A DNA stretch of 64,000 nucleotides. Origin: Legionella erythra (lineage in GTDB: Bacteria; Pseudomonadota; Gammaproteobacteria; Legionellales; Legionellaceae). The DNA lies in the NCBI RefSeq assembly GCF_001467615.1, contig NZ_LNYA01000001.1, positions 62,001-126,000 of the forward strand, read 5' to 3'. The notes under the pieces are model-generated. The model had not been told where the DNA came from. It did no database searches and saw only the letters and a list, made by a program, of their open reading frames with translations. This document shows, one piece after another, positions 56,238 to 64,000 of the stretch. Every line of letters begins with the position of its first letter. The stretch's first letter is position 1. The position numbers were made by a program, and so were the translations under genes.

Positions 56238-58004
56238 CTAATTTGCACCGGTCATGATGTGTCGCAATTGCTGTAAGAAACGCTGTGGTGATTGTTCGCC
56301 GACCAATTGCAGGTTGGTTAATTCTTTGCCATTTGGATTGAAAAAAACAAAGGTGGGCGGCGCAACCACGCCAAATTTTTTCATCAGCAACTGGTCAGCC
56401 TGATTGTTGGCAGTGACATCGGCTTTTAACAGGATAAATTGTTTGAGTTTTTTGGACACGGCAGGATCTTTGAATGTCGTGTTCTCCATGATTTTGCAGG
56501 ACGTACACCAATCGGCATAAAAATCAAGCATGACTGGTTTACCCTGTGCCTGACTCACCGCCAGATTGACGTCCTCGATCGTTTTAACCAGTGTAATCGG
56601 CGCCCTGTCATGGCTCACGGTCGTCATTTGAAAGCGTGCCAATGGTTGCAGGGGATTGGTTTCACCCATGCTGGCGCCGATTAAAATCAGCAGGCCATAG
56701 ACAAGGAGAAGGATGCCCAAGGCTTTGTGAAATTGCGCGGTTTTACTTTCAGCCGGCAGGAAGGCGCCGATGAAGACGCCGCAAAAGACCAGCAGAGCGG
56801 CCCACAGGCTCATGCTGACCGCACCCGGGATGATGCGGCTCAATAGATAGATAGCTACCGCGAGCAGCATAACGCCAAAAAATGATTTAACGGCATTCAT
56901 CCAGCCGCCCGCTTTCGGCAGCCATTTACCGGCAGATGTACCGATAACCAGCAAAGGGGTTCCCATACCTAAACCCAGAAAAAACAAGGCGAGGCTGCCC
57001 AAGGCGACATCGCCAGTATGGGCGATATAACCCAGGGCGCCAATCAGGGGGGCGGTGACGCAGGGGGAAAGAATCAACGTCGACAGACAGCCCATGATGG
57101 CGGCTCCTAGGTAGTGCCCACTGCTCTGACTGCGGCTGACCCTGGCCAGTGCGGCTTGCCAGCTGACCGGGAGTTTCAATTCAAAAAAACCAAACATCGA
57201 CAAAGCCAACACGACAAAAACCAGGCTGAATAGAACAATGACAGGCGGTGCCTGCATGGCAATCTGCAGATTACTGCCCAAAACAGCCACAATAGCGCCT
57301 ACTGCGGCATAGGTTGCGGCCATGCTAAGCACATAGCTTAGCGACAGGAGAAACGCTTTGCGGGTGGTCATCGTGTGGCTGTGGCCGACAATGATGCCCG
57401 ACAGGACGGGTACCATGGGCAATACGCAGGGAGTAAACGAGAGCAATAACCCGAAGCTGAAAAAACTCAGCATGATCATGGTCCAATGCGCCTGGTCAAA
57501 CAGTCCCTTCGCGCTGTCCGGTTCAGGCGCCGCAGTTTGTGGGATTGCGGCCACGTCCGATTCCAGGGTGGTACTGACCAGGGCCAGTTGCTGATCAATC
57601 GTTAACTTGATCTTCTGTGTTTCCGGTGGGTAGCAGAAACCATCGTCTGCACAACCCTGATAGTGCAGGGTCAATAGCGATTCACCGGCTTCCTTGCCAA
57701 GAATAGCGACCGGCAGAGTGATGTCGTTACGATAAATGCGGTAGGTGCGGCCTTGTTTGTCGGTTTTGCTTAAGGTCTGCGGAAAGCGCAGGGTCCCTAT
57801 ATGCACATTGCTGTCGGGGCTTTCATCGAGTTTGATGCGATCAGCATAGAGAAAATAGCCCGGTTTGATGAGCCAGGTGATGGCAAACGTATTGGGGTCA
57901 ATAGTCTTTACTGACACGCCAAACACATCCGCAGCAGGGGGAGGGGCGGTATGGCCGGTTAAAAAGGCGAATGCCAGCGCCAGAAAGAGAGCCCACTTTT
58001 TCAT
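56238..58004 (-). CDS. dsbD: Thiol:disulfide interchange protein DsbD
   Basis: A 588-residue inner-membrane protein that passes electrons from cytoplasmic thioredoxin to periplasmic DsbC/DsbG and cytochrome c maturation. A signal peptide (ending GHTAPPPA) is followed by the periplasmic alpha domain with its cysteine pair (CADDGFC, about 123-129), eight transmembrane helices with the redox pair (FTPCVLPMVP and LSPCVTAPLIG), and a C-terminal thioredoxin domain with WCTSC (about 498-502). All three redox centres are intact. Confidence 0.96.
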   Translation of the reverse strand: MKKWALFLALAFAFLTGHTAPPPAADVFGVSVKTIDPNTFAITWLIKPGYFLYADRIKLDESPDSNVHIGTLRFPQTLSKTDKQGRTYRIYRNDITLPVAILGKEAGESLLTLHYQGCADDGFCYPPETQKIKLTIDQQLALVSTTLESDVAAIPQTAAPEPDSAKGLFDQAHWTMIMLSFFSFGLLLSFTPCVLPMVPVLSGIIVGHSHTMTTRKAFLLSLSYVLSMAATYAAVGAIVAVLGSNLQIAMQAPPVIVLFSLVFVVLALSMFGFFELKLPVSWQAALARVSRSQSSGHYLGAAIMGCLSTLILSPCVTAPLIGALGYIAHTGDVALGSLALFFLGLGMGTPLLVIGTSAGKWLPKAGGWMNAVKSFFGVMLLAVAIYLLSRIIPGAVSMSLWAALLVFCGVFIGAFLPAESKTAQFHKALGILLLVYGLLILIGASMGETNPLQPLARFQMTTVSHDRAPITLVKTIEDVNLAVSQAQGKPVMLDFYADWCTSCKIMENTTFKDPAVSKKLKQFILLKADVTANNQADQLLMKKFGVVAPPTFVFFNPNGKELTNLQLVGEQSPQRFLQQLRHIMTGAN

Positions 58005-58085
58005 GCAATACCTGATTAATTACCTCTATATATTTGCATTGTAGAACCAGGCTTAAGAAAACCAAAATTTTTTTTTGTGAAAACC

Positions 58086-58113
58086 CTTGAAACCTGATTT
58101 GCCGTCCCCATAT
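58086..58113 (+). promoter_or_regulatory. Sigma-32 heat-shock promoter of groES-groEL
   Basis: CTTGAAA (58086-58092) and CCCCATAT (58106-58113), spaced by 13 bases, match the RpoH consensus almost perfectly. The predicted transcription start lies near 58120, about 90 bases before groES. No CIRCE (HrcA) element is present. Confidence 0.88.
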
Positions 58114-58140
58114 GCCTGACATCGGTATTCATTGTCAGGC
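58114..58140 (+). promoter_or_regulatory. Inverted repeat at the groES transcription start
   Basis: GCCTGACA and TGTCAGGC form a perfect 8-base inverted repeat with an 11-base spacer, beginning directly after the sigma-32 -10 element. The predicted start site falls inside the left arm. It could be an operator for an additional regulator or a hairpin near the mRNA 5' end. The sequence is unlike CIRCE. Confidence 0.5.
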
Positions 58141-58209
58141 ATTGAATGCCCGAATCATCAGAGAATTCTGACTATTGATTGATGAATAAATAACCAGGAG
58201 AAAACAAGT

Positions 58210-58500
58210 ATGAAAATTCGTCCGTTACACGATCGCGTTGTTGTCCGCCGTATGGAAGAAGAGAAAACGTCAGCCGGTGGCATTTTAATTCCAGACAGTG
58301 CGACTGAGAAACCCATGCGCGGTGAAGTCATTGCAGTCGGCGCTGGCAAAGTTTTAGACAACGGCGATGTACGTGCCCTGGCTGTTAAAGTTGGTGATAC
58401 TGTTCTGTTTGGCAAGTATTCTGGTACTGAGGTGAAAGTAGCGGGTCAGGAATTGGTTGTGATGCGTGAAGACGACATCATGGGTGTGATTGAGAAGTAA
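58210..58500 (+). CDS. groES: Co-chaperonin GroES
   Basis: A 96-residue chaperonin-10 (called HtpA in Legionella), forming the heptameric lid of Gro[16 protein letters not shown], the mobile loop [19 protein letters not shown], and the roof and C-terminal strands ([12 protein letters not shown]) are all canonical. ATG after CAGGAGAAAACAAGT. It is 27 bases before groEL under the sigma-32 promoter. Confidence 0.98.
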   Translation: MKIRPLHDRVVVRRMEEEKTSAGGILIPDSATEKPMRGEVIAVGAGKVLDNGDVRALAVKVGDTVLFGKYSGTEVKVAGQELVVMREDDIMGVIEK

Positions 58501-60171
<1,671 letters not shown>

Positions 60172-60189
60172 TTGCCCCTGCTCCCTTGT

Positions 60190-60218
60190 AAAAAACCCGC
60201 CGAATGGCGGGTTTTTTT
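60190..60218 (+). terminator. Rho-independent terminator of groES-groEL
   Basis: CCCGCC and GGCGGG pair around GAAT, flanked by A6 upstream and T7 downstream, starting 18 bases after the groEL stop. It is the strongest terminator in the window. Confidence 0.93.
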
Positions 60219-60295
60219 ACAGCGAATTTCTCGATTTACCGACTGTTCTGCCGCGGACACAGCAGCGGCACACGGGGCGGTAGCGTTGAAACGTC

Positions 60296-61186
60296 CTAGA
60301 CTAATTGTCTTTTTTTCTCCGCTTCCCATTGTTTAAGCGGTGATAGTTCTGGTTTAGCCATGGCTGAGACGGGTAAATAAAATGTTTGTTCCAGAAGATA
60401 TTGCCCACTCAATGCGGCATGAGACACCTGATCGGTAAACACGACCCATGTACTTAAGGCCTTGAAATCAAAGCGAATTTTTTCTACACGTTCCTGGTAT
60501 TGATCATCGCGCTTCATGCGGTCATGCAATTGCAGTTGATAATGATCATAGGCGGAACGCAGGGTTTTAGTGGTTTTTACCCATTTCAGGATCAAGGCTT
60601 TCAGGTAGCTGTAATTGGGAATGCGTTTGGAAAAATGCGCCATGACGTCAGGAAACGGTTCGCCAAGGTGCCAGACTCGCGGCAGGCCAGACGGATTGAT
60701 GTTGCAGAAGACACGCAAAATCCGTTGTCCGTAAACGGGTGAGGCTGAAAAAGAATCGACGTGCAGGCGGGTATCATCCTTGCGCTTACTATAAACCCGG
60801 CCCTCAATTTCAGCGGGCCGGTAACTCGTTCTTCCCCAAAGCAAATGCGGTTGGTAGGAGGGAAACAGTGTGTCTATCAAGTCCTTTGCATAAAGGGCAT
60901 AGCCGCGCATAAAAGCGGTTAATCTGTCTGATAAATCCGGATTGATACCCTGTTGATTGTAGACACCCAGGGTCTGGGTTTTAAAATTAAAACTGACGTT
61001 TTTATGTTTACTATCAAGGATAGCGTCCGATAACAACTCCCGCTCAAGACCCTCTTTTGAACTGTAAAAAGACCCCGGCAGAAAAACAACTTGCCCGGAC
61101 TCCAGGGCAGACAGGGTCGCTTGCCGGGTAGGGGCGTCTAAATGGCTTAAAGCCGCCGTGTCTACAGTAAAAAGCTGTTTCACCAT
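60296..61186 (-). CDS. kdoO: Kdo hydroxylase-family Fe(II)/2-oxoglutarate dioxygenase
   Basis: A 296-residue protein matching KdoO, which hydroxylates Kdo at C-3 in the lipopolysaccharide inner core to give Ko (known from Burkholderia and Yersinia). The metal-binding HxD is in DDTRLHVDSFSASP (about 140-153), followed by RVFCNINPSG and, near the end, STWVVFTDQVSHAALSGQ with the second His. It is a cytoplasmic enzyme acting on lipid A precursors. ATG behind AAGAGAAGACC. Divergent from dps; its stop is 124 bases from the groEL end. Confidence 0.82.
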   Translation of the reverse strand: MVKQLFTVDTAALSHLDAPTRQATLSALESGQVVFLPGSFYSSKEGLERELLSDAILDSKHKNVSFNFKTQTLGVYNQQGINPDLSDRLTAFMRGYALYAKDLIDTLFPSYQPHLLWGRTSYRPAEIEGRVYSKRKDDTRLHVDSFSASPVYGQRILRVFCNINPSGLPRVWHLGEPFPDVMAHFSKRIPNYSYLKALILKWVKTTKTLRSAYDHYQLQLHDRMKRDDQYQERVEKIRFDFKALSTWVVFTDQVSHAALSGQYLLEQTFYLPVSAMAKPELSPLKQWEAEKKRQLV

Positions 61187-61295
61187 GGTCTTCTCTTTCA
61201 GTAAAAACTCATCGATTCTACCAAGTATTCGTGCTATTTTGGAAATGATAAGTAACGCTCAGGCAATCATAGCTTAAACCAATCATTTCAATATA

Positions 61296-61318
61296 AACGA
61301 TTGATTTTAAAAATCGTT
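61296..61318. promoter_or_regulatory. Inverted repeat upstream of dps
   Basis: AACGATT and AATCGTT are separated by nine bases, 45 bases before the dps start. This could be a regulator site for dps, but it does not fit the four-part OxyR or the Fur consensus. Confidence 0.3.
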
Positions 61319-61363
61319 AATTTTCGACTAAGGTAAAAGCATAACCGATTAGGAGGAATGAAC

Positions 61364-61798
61364 ATGAGTATAGCGAACGAATTATCCATTATTCTGGCCG
61401 ATACCTACGCCCTGTATTTAAAAACACAAAACTACCACTGGCATGTACGTGGTCCGCAATTTAAGTCCCTGCATGGGTTATTTGAAATGCAGTACACGGA
61501 ATTGGCCCAGGCGGTGGATGAAGTAGCAGAGCGTTTATTAATTACCGGCAACAAAGCCCCGGCTACCTTTAAAGAGTTTGAACGCTTAAAACGCATCAAG
61601 GATGGTGATTCGAGCCTGAACGCCAACCAGATGGTGATTGAATTGGCCCAGGATCACAGCACCCTGGTAAAAGACTTGAATCGTGCGTTGGCGCTTGCCC
61701 AGGAGCAGAATGATGAAGGGACTGCGACCTTGCTCGGGGATCGAATTGCAGCCCATGAAAAAGCCCACTGGATGCTGGCAGCCTCTGCGGAGCGCTAA
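61364..61798 (+). CDS. dps: Dps-family DNA-binding ferritin-like protein
   Basis: A 144-residue mini-ferritin that oxidises and stores iron with peroxide and protects DNA. The ferroxidase residues lie at the subunit interface: NYHWHVRGPQFKSLHGLFEMQYTEL (about 24-48) carries the His, Asp-equivalent and Glu positions, and DEVAERLL follows. The lysine-rich N-terminal tail of E. coli Dps is absent, so DNA binding is uncertain. The start at 61364 is set by AGGAGG at 61351-61356; the ATG at 61358 is too close to it. Confidence 0.92.
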   Translation: MSIANELSIILADTYALYLKTQNYHWHVRGPQFKSLHGLFEMQYTELAQAVDEVAERLLITGNKAPATFKEFERLKRIKDGDSSLNANQMVIELAQDHSTLVKDLNRALALAQEQNDEGTATLLGDRIAAHEKAHWMLAASAER

Positions 61799-61870
61799 CA
61801 ATCGAAAAGGAATATCAACGAACGTTCTGCTGATTGAATCAATCGGCGGAACGCAGGCAGGCTATCATTT

Positions 61871-63982
61871 GTGATTCAAATTCTTTTCTCATCCAGCTTA
61901 TTTGCAAGCGCTGTGCTGCTTTTTGTGATCCAGCCCATGGTGGCCAAAATGCTGCTTCCGGTTTATGGCGGTACACCGGCAGTATGGACTGTTTGCATGT
62001 TTTTTTTCCAATTTCTGCTATTAATAGCCTATGGGTATGCGTGGGTACTCAGTTATTTTTGCGGTAGGTATTGGCGTTTCGTGCACACCGGCCTGGTCAT
62101 AGCCGCCTGGTTTTTTCTGCCTTTGAACTTCATTCCCGTTCATGCCGCCGATGCGCCTGATCTCGGCATTTTGCGCGATTTGACCAGCCAATTGGGTCTG
62201 CCTTTGCTGGTGGTAGCCGCTTCCGCTCCTCTTTTGCAGTTTGCCTACAGCCAAAGTCTAGGAAAGCAGGCGCATGATCCCTATTTTTTATACGCAGCCA
62301 GCAACATCGGCAGTTTGTCCGCTCTTTTATGTTATCCGTGGTTTATTGAGCGATGGATTGGACTTAAGCAGCAGTTTGGGGTTTGGAATGATTTGTTTGC
62401 TGTTTACTGCCTGTTACTGGCTGTTATTTTATGCCTGCCTTACCGCCGGTTGACATGGGCGGACAGATATCAATCAGCCTCTATCCCCTGGCAAACGAAA
62501 GCCTTATGGATAGGCTACAGCTTCATCCCCTGCAGTCTGATGCTGGGCGTTACTTTTTATATTTCGACCGATATTGCGTCGACCCCTTTGTTCTGGGTTA
62601 TTCCGCTTGCCCTGTACCTGCTCTCGTTTGTCATGACCTTTGCAAAAAAGCCACTGATTGCACAGGATTGGCTGATTCGTAACAGCTTGTTTTTTATTAT
62701 CTTTCCAGTTATCGGGTTTATTTTCGGCGCCAACCTGTTGTCTGCCTGGCAGTTGATTGCATTTCATTTAGCCTGCTTTATGATGTTTGCCTTGTTGTGC
62801 CATGGCGAATTAGTCAGGCTTCGGCCACCCGCTAACCGACTGACCAGTTTTTATTTTTGCCTGGCTTTGGGCGGGGTGTTGGCGGGCCTGTTTAACGGGC
62901 TTTTGGCACCTCGGCTGTTTAACGGGGCTTATGAATACCCGATTACCTTTGCTTTGGCCACACTGTGTATCCCGTTTGCTGTGAGCAAGCGCTTTACGTG
63001 GATGCCGTTTATTCTGGTTTTTGTGTTGACGGCCAATCATTTTTTAAGCGCCTACCCCTGGTATGCGTGGGTTCGCACCAATCGGATGGTGGAAATAGGG
63101 GTATTGGTGGTTATCATTTTAACTGGCAAGGAGAAAATCAATTTATTCGCAAGCCTCGCCGTGTTGTTCCTTTTCCTGTTCAGTCCCTGGTTTAAGATGC
63201 TGCCGGCGCTTGATTTGCAGCGTAATTTTTATGGTGTGAAACAAGTGACGTTTATGTCAGGCGTTTATGCGCTGCTCAGTCAAAATACGGTTCATGGTTT
63301 CCAATCCCCAGGGGGCTTGAGCGTGAGTAGCGGTTCCATGGCTTATTATGCCCCGGTGCAGCCGGTGCTTAAGGCCCTGCAGGAAAAACAACCCGCCTTG
63401 CAGACATTCCTGGTTGGTCTTGGAACCGGCATGTTAACTTGCCAATTCAGGGCCAGTGATTCAGTCGATATCATTGATATCGATGCCCAGGTGATTGATA
63501 TTGCCAGGGATACCCGCTTTTTCACCTACCTGAGGGATTGCCCGCCGCATATGTCCCTAAGCGAAGGGGATGGGCGGCAGGTTCTTGGTCAAAAGCAGGA
63601 TAGGCGTGCTGATTTAGTCATTATTGATGCGTTCTCATCCGATGCTATCCCGACGCATTTACTGACGCAGGAAGCGTTTTTATTATACCAACGCAAACTT
63701 CGTGAGGAAGGGATTATCCTGGTGAATATCAGTAATCGTCACGTCAGGCTTTTACCGGTGTTAAACGGCATAGGCAGATCACTGGATTTGATGGTGTTGC
63801 ATACGGTTTACCCGGGAGACGCCAAAACGGGTAAATTTCCTTCGGAGTGGGTCTTGTTGACAGCGAATGAACCGCTGGCCCGGTCCTTGATGAACCGGGA
63901 GGGCTGGCGTTTTGTCACAGAGAATGAAAGCATCTTATGGACTGACAATTACTCAAACATCGTGTCATTGCTGAAATGGTGA
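61871..63982 (+). CDS. Membrane protein with C-terminal spermidine synthase-like domain
   Basis: A 703-residue protein. Residues 1-440 contain about twelve transmembrane helices (MIQILFSSSLFASAVLLFVIQPMVAK start), and residues 470-703 form a spermidine-synthase-type Rossmann domain (FLVGLGTGMLTCQF, about 515-528; VDIIDIDAQVIDIAR; LVIIDAFSSDAIPTHL). This fused spermine/spermidine synthase-like arrangement is widespread, but aminopropyl transfer has not been shown for it. The start is GTG at 61871 with a poor binding site. The stop is 18 bases from the window end. Confidence 0.85.
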   Translation: MIQILFSSSLFASAVLLFVIQPMVAKMLLPVYGGTPAVWTVCMFFFQFLLLIAYGYAWVLSYFCGRYWRFVHTGLVIAAWFFLPLNFIPVHAADAPDLGILRDLTSQLGLPLLVVAASAPLLQFAYSQSLGKQAHDPYFLYAASNIGSLSALLCYPWFIERWIGLKQQFGVWNDLFAVYCLLLAVILCLPYRRLTWADRYQSASIPWQTKALWIGYSFIPCSLMLGVTFYISTDIASTPLFWVIPLALYLLSFVMTFAKKPLIAQDWLIRNSLFFIIFPVIGFIFGANLLSAWQLIAFHLACFMMFALLCHGELVRLRPPANRLTSFYFCLALGGVLAGLFNGLLAPRLFNGAYEYPITFALATLCIPFAVSKRFTWMPFILVFVLTANHFLSAYPWYAWVRTNRMVEIGVLVVIILTGKEKINLFASLAVLFLFLFSPWFKMLPALDLQRNFYGVKQVTFMSGVYALLSQNTVHGFQSPGGLSVSSGSMAYYAPVQPVLKALQEKQPALQTFLVGLGTGMLTCQFRASDSVDIIDIDAQVIDIARDTRFFTYLRDCPPHMSLSEGDGRQVLGQKQDRRADLVIIDAFSSDAIPTHLLTQEAFLLYQRKLREEGIILVNISNRHVRLLPVLNGIGRSLDLMVLHTVYPGDAKTGKFPSEWVLLTANEPLARSLMNREGWRFVTENESILWTDNYSNIVSLLKW

Positions 63983-64000
63983 GTGTTGTCCCGTTTAAAC

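Noticed and set aside
58114-58140. CIRCE element before groES
   Set aside because: The arms (GCCTGACA/TGTCAGGC) do not match the CIRCE arms (TTAGCACTC/GAGTGCTAA); only the position is similar.

Overview
The window is a contiguous stretch of a gammaproteobacterial chromosome, most probably from Legionella or a close relative. The evidence is a DotI/IcmL-family secreted paralogue (20454-21407), a groES/groEL pair whose GroEL ends in a Gly-Met-rich tail, a KdoO-type lipid A-core dioxygenase, a host-attachment-family protein, and a candidate effector-like nuclease/phosphatase-fold protein among ordinary housekeeping genes. Base composition, judged by eye, is in the mid to high 40s percent GC, higher than L. 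pneumophila, so another species of the order is likely. Coding density is high. I see no tRNA, rRNA, CRISPR array, prophage or insertion sequence.

Layout. 1-11 kb: 3' end of an unknown gene, an MFS transporter divergent from an OxyR-type peroxide regulator, a twin-ATPase peptide ABC protein, a candidate circularly permuted EEP-fold protein, proS, a LysR regulator and a SulP-carbonic anhydrase fusion. 11-14 kb: minus-strand run pcm-tolC-ttcA. 14-19 kb: threonine catabolism (kbl-tdh), ettA and an L,D-transpeptidase-like lipoprotein. 19-29 kb: a FadL-like porin, the IcmL-like protein and hutG on the minus strand. They diverge from a tightly packed plus-strand run: SDR, hutI, a DUF3298 protein, an OPT transporter, an unknown anchored protein and a DUF2157 protein. 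29-37 kb: an FAD oxidoreductase, a cysteine-rich metal-binding protein, a host-attachment protein, a DUF421 protein, valS, and a fused APH-kinase/class III aminotransferase-like protein. 37-43 kb: an RND efflux pump with its adaptor, then three small envelope proteins. 43-48 kb: glyA-nrdR-nusB-thiL-pgpA-perM. 48-54 kb: a solute-binding protein, then methyltransferase-VOC-glnE. 54-64 kb: an unknown protein, rimO, dsbD, groES-groEL behind a clear sigma-32 promoter, kdoO, dps and a membrane-embedded spermidine-synthase-like protein.

How the genes fit together. Amino acids as fuel are a theme: Tdh and Kbl split threonine to glycine and acetyl-CoA, HutI and HutG serve histidine degradation, GlyA interconverts glycine and serine, and OPT and ABC peptide systems are present. 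The envelope/efflux theme comprises TolC (a possible outer-membrane partner for the RND pump, which has none in its own operon), the L,D-transpeptidase, DsbD and KdoO. The stress theme comprises OxyR, Dps, GroESL and the cysteine-rich protein. No single region forms an obvious new multi-gene system. The most interesting items are the apparently permuted EEP protein, the kinase-lyase fusion, the repeat-bearing IcmL-like secreted protein, the palindrome over the SulP-carbonic anhydrase promoter, and the inverted repeat at the predicted groES transcription start.
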